This document shows, in pieces, positions 22,996-31,464 of a stretch of DNA of 64,000 bases. Positions within the stretch are counted from its first letter, which is position 1; each line of letters opens with the position of its first letter. The stretch comes from an uncultured Thalassolituus sp. (GTDB lineage: Bacteria > Pseudomonadota > Gammaproteobacteria > Pseudomonadales > Oceanobacteraceae). Under the pieces are notes generated by a model. It ran no database searches. It saw only the letters and a program-made list of their open reading frames with translations, and was not told the DNA's origin. Position numbers and translations under genes: made by a program. The stretch is taken from contig NZ_CATMFB010000004.1 in NCBI RefSeq assembly GCF_950066645.1, forward strand, positions 124,001-188,000, read 5' to 3'.

Positions 22996-24675
22996 ATGAA
23001 CGAACAGTTCTTTCAGGATCGTTACCCTGAGGGTTTCCCAAAGTCAGTCGACGTCAATAAATTCTCTTCAGTCATTGAAATCTTTAACAGCTTTGTCAAA
23101 AAGTACGCAGACCGTCCGGCATTTACCTGTCTGGGGCAAACGCTGACGTACGCCGAACTGGACGAGAAAAGTGCTGCCTTTGCTGCTTATCTGCAGAATG
23201 AAACCACACTGCAGGCGGGCGACCGTATTGCGGTTCAGTTGCCCAACGTGCTGCAGTATCCGGTTGTCGTATTTGGTGCGATGCGTGCTGGGATGATTGT
23301 CGTTAATACCAATCCGCTCTATACCGAACGGGAAATGGAACATCAGTTTAACGATTCAGGTGCTAAGGCTCTCGTGGTACTCGCCAATATGGGCGATAAG
23401 GCCATGAAGGTTGTCCCCAAGACAGGTATTAAGCACGTTATCGTGACTCAGGTCGGCGATATGCATTGTCCGTTCAAGCGCCTGCTGATCAATGGCGTTC
23501 TCAAGTACGTGAAGAAAGAAGTACCGGCATTCAGCATTGCTGGCTCAGTGCCCCTGCGCTCTGCGTTGAGCAAAGGCGCCGGCAAACAGTACACGCCGGT
23601 ACCGGCAACGGCTGATGATATTGCCGTGTTGCAGTACACGGGTGGTACGACGGGTGTGGCTAAGGGCGCAATGCTGACCCACGGTAACCTGATGGCCAAT
23701 ATGATGCAGAGTGACGGTGTCTTTACTCAGATTCTGAACGAGGCTGAAGAGACGGTTATCTGCCCACTCCCGCTGTACCATATTTATGCATTTACCGTGC
23801 ATTGCATGGTGCTGCTGCAAACGGGTAATCACAACATCCTGATTCCGAATCCACGGGATATTCCTGGCTTTATTAAAACGCTGGAAAAGACCGAGTTCAC
23901 CGGATTTGTCGGCCTTAATACGCTGTTCGTGGCGCTCTGTGGTCAGGAATCTTTCCGGGCACTCGACTTCAGCAACCTGAAGCTTACTGTGTCTGGAGGT
24001 ATGGCACTTACGAAGGCAGCGTTTGACGAATGGAAACAGGTCACTGGTTGTGAGGTCGCAGAAGGTTACGGTATGACCGAAACTTCGCCAGTCGTTTCCT
24101 TTAACCCTCCGGGTGCCATTATTCAGGGCACAATTGGTATGCCTGTTCCGAATACTGTCTGTAAAGTTATCGACGAAGAAGGTAATGATCTTCCGGTTGG
24201 CGAGCCAGGTGAGCTGTGTGTTAAAGGCCCTCAGGTGATGAAGGGCTATTGGCAGCGTCCGGAAGCAACGGCCGAAACCATGACGGCTGATGGTTGGCTT
24301 AAAACGGGTGATATGGCCGTGATCCGTGAAGATGGCTATATGCAGATCGTTGACCGTAAAAAGGACATGATCATCGTTTCGGGCTTCAACGTTTATCCGA
24401 ATGAGGTTGAAGATATCATTGTTGGTCACCCTGATGTGATCGAAGCGGCTGCCATTGGTATCCCCGATCCGAAAAGCTCTGAGGCTGTCAAAGTATTCGT
24501 GGTATCGAAGAATCCGGCGCTCACTGAAAAGGACGTCATTGCCTATGCGCGGGAAAACCTGACAGCGTACAAAGTACCAAAGACAATTGAGTTCCGGGAA
24601 GAACTGCCTAAAACCAACGTTGGCAAGATTCTGCGTAGGGAGCTGCGTGATGAGGAGCTGGCGAAGCACAAGTAA
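22996..24675 (+). CDS. fadD: Long-chain fatty acid-CoA ligase
   Basis: A 559-residue AMP-forming acyl-CoA synthetase of FadD type that activates fatty acids to acyl-CoA on the inner membrane. Motifs: phosphate-binding loop YTGGTTGVAKGAML (about 213-226), GYGMTETSPVV, LKTGDMA, and the C-terminal FNVYPNEVED and PKTNVGKILRRELRD with the catalytic Lys. Length matches E. coli FadD (561). ATG 22996 has GGAGG 4 bases upstream; an upstream in-frame start at 22933 is not supported by the family. Related acyl-CoA ligases could not be excluded from motifs alone, but the sequence has strong FadD features. Confidence 0.93.
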   Translation: MNEQFFQDRYPEGFPKSVDVNKFSSVIEIFNSFVKKYADRPAFTCLGQTLTYAELDEKSAAFAAYLQNETTLQAGDRIAVQLPNVLQYPVVVFGAMRAGMIVVNTNPLYTEREMEHQFNDSGAKALVVLANMGDKAMKVVPKTGIKHVIVTQVGDMHCPFKRLLINGVLKYVKKEVPAFSIAGSVPLRSALSKGAGKQYTPVPATADDIAVLQYTGGTTGVAKGAMLTHGNLMANMMQSDGVFTQILNEAEETVICPLPLYHIYAFTVHCMVLLQTGNHNILIPNPRDIPGFIKTLEKTEFTGFVGLNTLFVALCGQESFRALDFSNLKLTVSGGMALTKAAFDEWKQVTGCEVAEGYGMTETSPVVSFNPPGAIIQGTIGMPVPNTVCKVIDEEGNDLPVGEPGELCVKGPQVMKGYWQRPEATAETMTADGWLKTGDMAVIREDGYMQIVDRKKDMIIVSGFNVYPNEVEDIIVGHPDVIEAAAIGIPDPKSSEAVKVFVVSKNPALTEKDVIAYARENLTAYKVPKTIEFREELPKTNVGKILRRELRDEELAKHK

Positions 24676-24704
24676 GTATTCGTCAGCCCTGACATGGTAA
24701 ACTT

Positions 24705-24734
24705 AACGCCCCGGAAATCCGGGGCGTTTTTTTT
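24705..24734 (+). terminator. Rho-independent terminator after fadD
   Basis: AACGCCCCGG, loop AAAT, CCGGGGCGTT, then a run of T. The stem is perfect and GC-rich. hrpA starts 18 bases later and must have a promoter overlapping this region or read through. Confidence 0.92.
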
Positions 24735-24752
24735 GGTAATAGCGGTAAACGA

Positions 24753-27700
24753 ATGATTTCTGATATTCATGCAGCTCTTGAATTCTGCCTGTTGAAAGAC
24801 AGGTTTCCAGTGCGGTCAGCGCTTAAACGGGCGGAGACTCTGCCGGAAGAAAAACGCCAGAAAAAACTGGCGGAGCTGTTGCAACGGGTTCAGAAAAGTC
24901 AGGAAATCGCGGGCTCACGCGAGGTGACGCCCCCTCTCAGGTACCCTGAAGGTCTCCCCGTATGTGAACGCAGAGAAGAAATTCTGGACGTTATACGAAA
25001 CCATCAGGTTGTTGTGATCGCTGGTGAAACAGGCTCCGGGAAAACCACGCAGTTACCAAAGCTGTGCCTGGAGGCCGGGTTAGGTCGCTACGGTCGTATT
25101 GGTCATACTCAGCCCCGCAGACTGGCTGCCCGCGCCGTTGCACAACGTATTGCAGAAGAGTTGGGTGGAGAGCTTGGTGGCCTTGTCGGATATCAGGTGC
25201 GTTTCACGGATCAGAGTTCGGATCAGAGCCGTATTAAGGTAATGACAGACGGGATTCTGCTTGCTCAGACACAACGGGATCGCTTTCTGAATGAGTACGA
25301 CTGCATCATCATCGATGAGGCTCATGAACGAAGCCTCAATATTGATTTCCTGCTGGGGTACCTCCGACAGTTGCTGCCGCAGCGCCCGGATCTTAAAGTT
25401 ATTATTACCTCTGCCACCATTGATGTTGAGCGGTTTTCACGTCATTTCAGCAACGCGCCCGTTATTGAAGTGTCAGGGCGTACATTTCCCGTAGAAGTGC
25501 GTTATCGCGGGCTGGTCAGGGCGGATGACGATCAGGAAGACCGCAGTCTTTTTGAGGGGGTGCGGGATGCCTTGAGTGAGCTGCGTGAAGAAGATAAGCG
25601 CAGTGGTCGCCCGGGAGATGTCCTCGTTTTCCTGCCCGGCGAGCGTGAAATCCGGGAATGTGCTGATTATCTCCGTCGTCAGGCGCTCCCAGCGACCGAC
25701 ATCCTGCCTCTTTACGCCCGTCTCAGCGGTGCAGATCAGCAGAGGATTTTTAAACCCCACGGCGGGCGTCGGATCGTACTCAGTACGAATGTGGCCGAGA
25801 CATCGCTGACGGTTCCCGGCATTCGTTATGTTATTGACTCTGGTGTGGCGCGGATAAGTCGCTACAGCTATCGCACCAAAGTACAGCGGCTTCCGGTTGA
25901 GGCCATCTCTCAGGCCAGTGCCAATCAGCGGGCAGGGCGCTGTGGTCGGACCGAGCCCGGTGTCTGCATCCGCTTGTATGAAGAAGAGGATTTCGCCAGT
26001 CGACCAGAATTTACTGACCCCGAAATCCGCCGGACAAACCTTGCCAGCGTCGTGCTTCAGATGTTGCACCTGCGACTGGGCGATATCCGTCACTTTCCTT
26101 TCGTTGATGCCCCCGACGAACGCTATATCAAAGATGGCTTTAATCTGTTGCAGGAACTACAGGCTGTCGATGCCTCACGGAAGATCACAGATATCGGTCG
26201 TATCATCGCCCGCCTGCCGGTAGATCCTCGTATCGGACGAATGCTGATTGAGGCCTCGGAACGTCAGTGCGTTAATGAGGTGATGATTGTGGCAGCGGCT
26301 CTGACCGTTGCCGACCCGAGGGAGCGTCCGCCTGAGAAGCAGCAGGCGGCGGCTGAAAAGCACCGGCTCTGGGCGGATGAAGATTCTGATTTTGTTTCAT
26401 TGATAAACCTCTGGAATGCCTACGAAGAACAGCGTCAGGAACTGTCACAGAATCAACTCCGTAAATGGTGTCAGAAACACTTTCTCAGCTATATGAGGAT
26501 GCGCGAGTGGCGGGATATCCACCGCCAGCTTCATCTGCTCTGTCGGGATATCGGTTTTACTGTTAATTCCACGGTTGCAGGGTATGAGGTTGTTCATAAA
26601 TCGCTACTCGCGGGAATGCTGAGTCACATCGGCTTCAGGGCTGAGCAGAAGGAATATCTGGGGGCCCGAAACCGCAGATTCGTGATGGCACCGGGCAGTG
26701 CCAGCTATAAAAAGCCACCTAAGTGGATCATGGCGGCAGAGCTTGTTGAAACCACGCGCCTGTATGCACGTACCATCGCAAAAATTGAGCCTGAGTGGAT
26801 TGAAGAGTGCGGACGCCATTTACTTAAGTATCAGTATTTTGAGCCGCACTGGCAGGAAAAACGCGGTCAGGTCGTGGCATCAGAGCAGTCGGCGTTGTAT
26901 GGGCTTATTGTGAACCCAAGACGCCGTGTTGATTATTCCCGTACTCACCCTGAAGAAGCGCATGAGATCTTTATTCAGGAAGCAATGGTTGCCCGGAATC
27001 TGCGTTCTGACGTTGCTTTCTATCAGAAGAATCTTCGGTTGCTTGATGAGGTGACTGAGTATGAGGAGAAGTCCCGGCGTCGTGATCTGGTTATTGACGA
27101 TCAGGTCATTGCGGGGCATTACCGTGAGAATATCCCTCAGCAGGTCTGCAGCCGGCGCAGTCTTGAAAGTTGGTATAAAAAAAGCAGCGCAGAAGAGAAG
27201 CAAAGACTCCTGTTCAGCCGCGATTTTCTGTTGTCTGATGCAGCCCGCGGCGTGTCTCAGGCCGATTATCCAACCGAGCTTGAGATCAATGGCCTGGCGT
27301 TCCCTCTCAGTTATGCATTTGCTCCCGGCGCCATCGATGATGGGGTCACCCTCAGTGTCCCTGTCGCTATGTTGGCGCAGGTGCCTGAGCCCCGGGCTGA
27401 ATGGCTGGTTCCCGGCTTTCTGCATAATAAAGTAGTGGCCTTACTGAAAGGCTTGCCCAAAACAGTGCGTAAGCAGTTTGTCCCCGTGCCGGATACCGCC
27501 ACCCGTTTTCTCCAGCAGGTCTCGGCAGGACAGGGCAGTCTCTATTCTGCACTCGCTGAGTTTCTCAATCAGACGTTGCGTCCGAAGATCTCTCCTGATG
27601 AGCTTAAGGCGATCGACCTTGAGCCGCACCTCCTGATGAACTACAGCGTTGTCGCTGAGGGTAAGTGTCTGGCACAGAGCCGGGACCTGAACCGTTTGCG

Positions 27701-28631
27701 TGACGAGTTCAGTGGTGCTGCTCAGACGGCTGTTGTAGAGCTCACTGATCAGCGCTATCAATTGAGTAATGTTGCTGACTGGAACTTTGGCCATCTTCCT
27801 GAGACGACCCAATCTGAAGTTGGTGGCTTACCTGTCCGGGCTTATCCATGCCTGAGGGCAACCAGAGAAGGTGTCGAGCTTACGGTCGAATCTGATGAGA
27901 ATGAGGCGAACGCGTCCCACAGGGAAGGGCTGCTGCGGTTGATCAGGCAGAACCTGCCGGACCTGGACCGTCAGCTTAAGCAATATATTCAGAAAACCAT
28001 GCGGCCACACTGGCTACTCGCGAAGGGAATGGGGAGCGAGCAGGAGCTGACGCAATCTCTGATTGATGCAAGCTTTACGCATGTTTTCCTCCCTCATGGG
28101 GAGCCCTTACCGAGAGCAGAAGAAGACTACCGGGCACGACTTGAACGTCGTGGTGATCTGAGTGACTTTGCTGAGTTTCTCGTTTCTCTCTTTATCGAGT
28201 GGCTGAAAATCCGTCATCGCACCTTAAAAAGTCTGCGTGGCGCGGTATCAATGGATAAGGCGATGGCGTTCAGTGACGCTAAAGCGCATATGGAACGACT
28301 GCTGGAGCCCGGCTTCATGGTGGCGACGCCGTTAGAAAAATTAAAATTTTTTACCCGCTACCTGAAAGGAATCGAATACAGGATCGACAAACTTCAGGGA
28401 AACCTTCCAAGGGACCGCCAATCAATGATCGAATTTGCGTCATTGTTTGAGCCCTGGCAGGAAGCGGTCCGACGTAATGAGCCGGAAAAGCGAGAGCTGC
28501 TGGAAGAATTTCGTTGGCTTCTTGAGGAGTGGCGGGTATCACTGTTTGCTCAACCTCTGGGGACGCAGGAACCGGTTTCCCTGAAACGACTGGAAGCGCG
28601 CTGGAAAGAATTGGTCCACTTTTCTTCCTGA
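24753..28631 (+). CDS. hrpA: ATP-dependent RNA helicase HrpA
   Basis: A 1292-residue DEAH-box helicase, close in length to E. coli HrpA (1300), which rescues stalled or collided ribosomes and remodels mRNA. Walker A is GETGSGKT (91-98), DEAH lies at 188-191, SAT in ITSATID, and the helicase C-terminal motif QRAGRCGRTEPG is present. The helicase-associated and OB-fold domains and the long HrpA-specific C-terminal region (DUF3418) follow. It stands alone between two intergenic regions. Confidence 0.95.
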   Translation: MISDIHAALEFCLLKDRFPVRSALKRAETLPEEKRQKKLAELLQRVQKSQEIAGSREVTPPLRYPEGLPVCERREEILDVIRNHQVVVIAGETGSGKTTQLPKLCLEAGLGRYGRIGHTQPRRLAARAVAQRIAEELGGELGGLVGYQVRFTDQSSDQSRIKVMTDGILLAQTQRDRFLNEYDCIIIDEAHERSLNIDFLLGYLRQLLPQRPDLKVIITSATIDVERFSRHFSNAPVIEVSGRTFPVEVRYRGLVRADDDQEDRSLFEGVRDALSELREEDKRSGRPGDVLVFLPGEREIRECADYLRRQALPATDILPLYARLSGADQQRIFKPHGGRRIVLSTNVAETSLTVPGIRYVIDSGVARISRYSYRTKVQRLPVEAISQASANQRAGRCGRTEPGVCIRLYEEEDFASRPEFTDPEIRRTNLASVVLQMLHLRLGDIRHFPFVDAPDERYIKDGFNLLQELQAVDASRKITDIGRIIARLPVDPRIGRMLIEASERQCVNEVMIVAAALTVADPRERPPEKQQAAAEKHRLWADEDSDFVSLINLWNAYEEQRQELSQNQLRKWCQKHFLSYMRMREWRDIHRQLHLLCRDIGFTVNSTVAGYEVVHKSLLAGMLSHIGFRAEQKEYLGARNRRFVMAPGSASYKKPPKWIMAAELVETTRLYARTIAKIEPEWIEECGRHLLKYQYFEPHWQEKRGQVVASEQSALYGLIVNPRRRVDYSRTHPEEAHEIFIQEAMVARNLRSDVAFYQKNLRLLDEVTEYEEKSRRRDLVIDDQVIAGHYRENIPQQVCSRRSLESWYKKSSAEEKQRLLFSRDFLLSDAARGVSQADYPTELEINGLAFPLSYAFAPGAIDDGVTLSVPVAMLAQVPEPRAEWLVPGFLHNKVVALLKGLPKTVRKQFVPVPDTATRFLQQVSAGQGSLYSALAEFLNQTLRPKISPDELKAIDLEPHLLMNYSVVAEGKCLAQSRDLNRLRDEFSGAAQTAVVELTDQRYQLSNVADWNFGHLPETTQSEVGGLPVRAYPCLRATREGVELTVESDENEANASHREGLLRLIRQNLPDLDRQLKQYIQKTMRPHWLLAKGMGSEQELTQSLIDASFTHVFLPHGEPLPRAEEDYRARLERRGDLSDFAEFLVSLFIEWLKIRHRTLKSLRGAVSMDKAMAFSDAKAHMERLLEPGFMVATPLEKLKFFTRYLKGIEYRIDKLQGNLPRDRQSMIEFASLFEPWQEAVRRNEPEKRELLEEFRWLLEEWRVSLFAQPLGTQEPVSLKRLEARWKELVHFSS

Positions 28632-28737
28632 GTTGAATCCGGTCGTACTTTACTAACGTATAGTTTGTAATCTTCGTGTGGAAGGTTAACTTGATGACGG
28701 GTTCGCCCGCTTATCCCAAACAGAAAAGGACAGAACG

Positions 28738-29064
28738 ATGAAAGATTCTAACAAAGCACTTGGCACAATCCTGGGTACTGCATTCGTTGCGGCTCTGGCA
28801 TCAACTCCTGCGCATGCGGCAGAAAACCCGTTTGCTTCAGCAGAGCTGCAGCAGGGTTACAAAGTTGCAATGCACCATGAAGGCAAATGTGGTGAAGGCA
28901 AATGCGGTGGTGAGAAGGCCGATAAAGAAGGTAAGTGCGGCGAAGGCAAATGCGGTGGTGAGAAAGCCGACAAAGAAGGTAAGTGTGGCGAAGGCAAATG
29001 CGGTGGTGAAAAAACCGAAAAAGAAGGTAAGTGTGGTGAAGGCAAGTGCGGCGGTAAGAGCTGA
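28738..29064 (+). CDS. hvfA: HvfA/bufferin-like copper-binding RiPP precursor
   Basis: A 108-residue exported precursor: signal peptide (about 1-28, cleaved near HAA-EN), a short neutral stretch, then eight EGKCG motifs in four pairs (Cys 51, 56, 67, 72, 83, 88, 99, 104) separated by GEKADK or GEKTEK. The EGKCG pentapeptide is the modified unit of HvfA from Haemophilus influenzae, where a multi-iron enzyme turns the cysteine and its neighbour into an oxazolone/thioamide copper ligand; bufferins of other bacteria are related. Here the maturase (DUF692) and its partner (DUF2063) follow in the same operon. Ribosome binding site AAAGGA lies 8 bases upstream. A role in periplasmic copper buffering or uptake is inferred. 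Confidence 0.93.
   Translation: MKDSNKALGTILGTAFVAALASTPAHAAENPFASAELQQGYKVAMHHEGKCGEGKCGGEKADKEGKCGEGKCGGEKADKEGKCGEGKCGGEKTEKEGKCGEGKCGGKS
28879..29052 (+). repeat. 48-bp coding tandem repeat (16-residue units)
   Basis: Codons 48-105 of the RiPP precursor repeat with a 48-base period, encoding EGKCGEGKCGGEKADK-like units (about 3.6 copies). Copies differ mainly at synonymous sites, so the array is old enough to have drifted at DNA level while the peptide was held constant. Copy number could vary between strains. Confidence 0.9.
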
Positions 29065-29069
29065 TCGTC

Positions 29070-29921
29070 ATGCCTTCTGCTGAACTGCGAGGTTCAGGCC
29101 TCGGGTTGCGGCGGGCCATGTGCCGGCCGTTGCGTGAGCGGATCGAGGGTGGTGAAACTCCACCCTTCGATTTTCTTGAGGTTGCACCTGAAAACTGGAT
29201 AGGCGCTGGCGGCAGGCTCGCTCAGCAGCTGCGCTGGTTCACAGAGCGCTATCCACTGGTCTGTCATGGCCTGTCACTGTCTATCGGAAGTCTCGATCCC
29301 CTGGATGAAGCCTTCGTCAGAGAGGTGGCTGAGTTTCTGAAGACACATAATGTAGCTCTCTACAGTGAGCATCTCAGTTATTGTTCAGATCATGGCCATA
29401 TGTACGATCTGATGCCGTTGCCCTTTACCCGGGAGACTGTCAGAAGGGTGTCTGAGCGTATCAGTAGAGTGCAGGATATACTTGGACAACGTCTGGTTGT
29501 AGAGAATGTCTCTGCTTATCTCGAACCTGGTAAAGAAATGAGTGAGCCTGAGTTTATCTGTGAGGTGCTTGCGGCGGCGGATTGTGATTTGTTGCTTGAT
29601 GTGAATAACGTGTACGTTAACTCGGTCAATCACGGCTACGATCCGATTGAATATCTTCGGGCCATGCCGACCGGGCGGATACGCTATATGCATCTCGCCG
29701 GGCATTACACCGAAAGCGAGAATCTGCTCATTGATACGCATGGCTCTGATGTGAGTTCCCCTGTCTGGGAGCTTCTTGAGCAGGCTTACCGCATACACGG
29801 TGTGCGCCCGACATTGCTCGAGCGGGACTTCAATATTCCTCCGCTCGACGATCTCTTTGATGAACTGAGCCAGTTACGACGAGTGCAGTCTTCTGTAGGG
29901 GAAGTCCGTGAGTTCAGCTGA
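29070..29921 (+). CDS. hvfB: DUF692 multinuclear iron oxidative enzyme (RiPP maturase)
   Basis: A 283-residue DUF692/MNIO protein, a TIM-barrel oxygenase that uses an iron cluster to modify cysteines in RiPP precursors. Metal-ligand and active-site motifs are all present: EVAPENWIG, CHGLSLSIGS, SEHLSYC, VENVSAYL, LLLDVNNVYVNSVNHG, MHLAGH, DTHGSDV and LLERDFNIP. It follows the precursor by 5 bases and overlaps the partner gene by 14 bases. By analogy with HvfB, it should install oxazolone/thioamide pairs on the EGKCG motifs; the exact chemistry cannot be read from sequence. Confidence 0.93.
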   Translation: MPSAELRGSGLGLRRAMCRPLRERIEGGETPPFDFLEVAPENWIGAGGRLAQQLRWFTERYPLVCHGLSLSIGSLDPLDEAFVREVAEFLKTHNVALYSEHLSYCSDHGHMYDLMPLPFTRETVRRVSERISRVQDILGQRLVVENVSAYLEPGKEMSEPEFICEVLAAADCDLLLDVNNVYVNSVNHGYDPIEYLRAMPTGRIRYMHLAGHYTESENLLIDTHGSDVSSPVWELLEQAYRIHGVRPTLLERDFNIPPLDDLFDELSQLRRVQSSVGEVREFS

Positions 29922-30642
29922 CGTTCAGAAGGCATTTGCGCGTGACATCCGCACTCAGGGTGGGGATGTCTATTCTGATGATCCGCGGATGCAGGTCTAT
30001 CGCGATCTGTTTTTCAATAATGTGCGTGGCTTTATTGATAATACGTTTCCTGTCTGCGCGGAAGTTGTGGGTGAATCGTACTGGACCAGCCTATGCGAGC
30101 GTTTTTTCCGGGAGCACGCCTGCCGCACACCTTATTTTCTGAAGATATGTGAGGAATTCATTACCTGGTTGTCTGCTGACACCTCCCATTGGAGTCCGCA
30201 TTATCCGTTTCTTGCTGAGCTTGCACATTACGAGTGGCTGGAACTCGCTGTGGACGTGCTCGAAGCAGGGGATGTGGTGATTGATGAAACCGCTGATGTT
30301 GAAAATGACTTTCCTGTGATCAATCCCGCGCACATTCTGGCGGGATATCAATACCCGGTTCATACGATTTCAGCCGACAGCCTGCCAGAAGTTGAAGCGC
30401 CGACAGTTATGGTTGTCTATCGGGACGCTGATCTGAACGTCCGCTTTCTCAACCTGAATGGCCTTGCGCTGTCCCTTCTCATGAAATTGCGGCAGGAGCA
30501 GGTGAGAGGCCGGGACGCTGTTACGGATGTACTTACTCAGGCGGGTATTCCGGTGAGCGAGGTTGCGCTTAATGGTGGAACGGAGATTCTCAAGGATTGG
30601 CTGCAAAAAGGGATTGTTGTGGGTGCTGTAAAATCATCCTGA
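29908..30642 (+). CDS. hvfC: DUF2063 partner protein of the RiPP maturase
   Basis: A 244-residue protein with an N-terminal DUF2063 helical domain (QKAFARDIRTQ, MQVYRDLFFNNVRGFIDNTFPVCAEVVGESYW) and a C-terminal region (about 130-244) that in related proteins contacts the MNIO enzyme and the precursor. Start is GTG 29908, overlapping the maturase gene by 14 bases. In HvfABC- and bufferin-type systems this protein is needed for full modification, acting as the precursor-recognition partner. No DoxX-like gene or other transporter follows; the next gene is mlaA. Confidence 0.9.
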   Translation: MSSADVQKAFARDIRTQGGDVYSDDPRMQVYRDLFFNNVRGFIDNTFPVCAEVVGESYWTSLCERFFREHACRTPYFLKICEEFITWLSADTSHWSPHYPFLAELAHYEWLELAVDVLEAGDVVIDETADVENDFPVINPAHILAGYQYPVHTISADSLPEVEAPTVMVVYRDADLNVRFLNLNGLALSLLMKLRQEQVRGRDAVTDVLTQAGIPVSEVALNGGTEILKDWLQKGIVVGAVKSS

Positions 30643-30686
30643 ATCTGAGAAGATTATCCCGCATATAAGAACAGGAGTTACAGGCA

Positions 30687-31424
30687 GTGAAAGCCTCTCT
30701 CAACCGTTATTGGCAAATGCCCGCTATCGTGACCGGTGTAATGACGCAGCTCTGTATGGCAGGCGCGCATGCCGCCGAAGAGTACGATCCGTGGGAGAAA
30801 ACCAATCGTAAGATTTTTGCCTTCAATGAATTCATGGACAGAAACCTGTTGGTTCCTGTGGCAAAAACCTATGATGCCGTGACTCCCGATGCTGTTGATG
30901 CCGGGATCACCAACGTATTTCAGAATGCCATGGAGCCGCTGACCACAGTCAACGGTGTGGCGCAGTTTAAGTTTTCGCAGGCTCTGTCGGATACGGCCCG
31001 GTTTATTGTTAATTCAACGGTCGGCTTCTTTGGTGTATTTGACGTCGCTACACATATTGGTCTTGAAAAACATCATGAAGACTTCGGTCAGACGTTAGGG
31101 TACTGGGGCGTGGGAACCGGCCCGTATCTTATGGTGCCGTTTTTTGGCCCGAGAACGGTACGCCATGCGGTAGGACAGGGGGGTGATTATTTTACCCATC
31201 TTTCTTACACCTACTTTGGTGATAACCTGGGCGAAGATGCTGCTATGTTTGGTCTTAAAGCCGTTGATTTCCGCTCGGATCTTATGGCTTCTGAAGAATT
31301 TATTACCGGCGATCGTTACCTGTTTATCAGGAGTGCATATCTGCAGCGTCGTGAGTATCTGACCAATGATGGCAAGGTAGAGAATGAATTCGAGGATGAA
31401 TTCGGGATCTTCGAAGACGAATAA
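30687..31424 (+). CDS. mlaA: MlaA/VacJ phospholipid-transport protein
   Basis: A 245-residue MlaA (VacJ) family protein, the outer-membrane part of the Mla system that keeps the outer leaflet of the outer membrane free of phospholipid. The family signature is clear: YDPWEKTNRKIFAFN (34-48), PLTTVNG, RFIVNSTVGFFGVFD, EDFGQTLGYWGVG.GPYLMVPFFGP. Start is GTG 30687 with AGGAG upstream. Oddity: the signal peptide has a Cys (MTQLC) but not a proper lipobox, and cleavage after AHA is likely, so this MlaA may not be lipidated, unlike E. coli MlaA. Mla partners are not in the window. Confidence 0.93.
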   Translation: MKASLNRYWQMPAIVTGVMTQLCMAGAHAAEEYDPWEKTNRKIFAFNEFMDRNLLVPVAKTYDAVTPDAVDAGITNVFQNAMEPLTTVNGVAQFKFSQALSDTARFIVNSTVGFFGVFDVATHIGLEKHHEDFGQTLGYWGVGTGPYLMVPFFGPRTVRHAVGQGGDYFTHLSYTYFGDNLGEDAAMFGLKAVDFRSDLMASEEFITGDRYLFIRSAYLQRREYLTNDGKVENEFEDEFGIFEDE

Positions 31425-31449
31425 AAAAAGGGCCAGAGGCCCTTTTTTT
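31423..31449. terminator. Bidirectional terminator, mlaA and DAHP synthase
   Basis: A-run, then GGGCC (31430-31434), loop AGA, GGCCC (31438-31442) and a T-run. A symmetric hairpin between convergent genes, working on both strands; it overlaps the mlaA stop codon. Confidence 0.9.
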
Positions 31450-31464
31450 ATTTGCAGCACCCGC

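Noticed and set aside
23545-24669. 374-codon minus-strand open frame opposite fadD
   Set aside because: No domain pattern and fully inside a well-supported gene on the other strand.
28632-28737. Promoter or metal-responsive site before the RiPP precursor
   Set aside because: Only weak -35/-10 combinations with poor spacing and no clear CueR-, CsoR- or ECF-type motif could be recognised.
28748-29119. Alternative minus and +1 frames through the RiPP repeat
   Set aside because: The repeat keeps several frames open by its periodicity; only the plus frame with signal peptide and EGKCG motifs fits a family.
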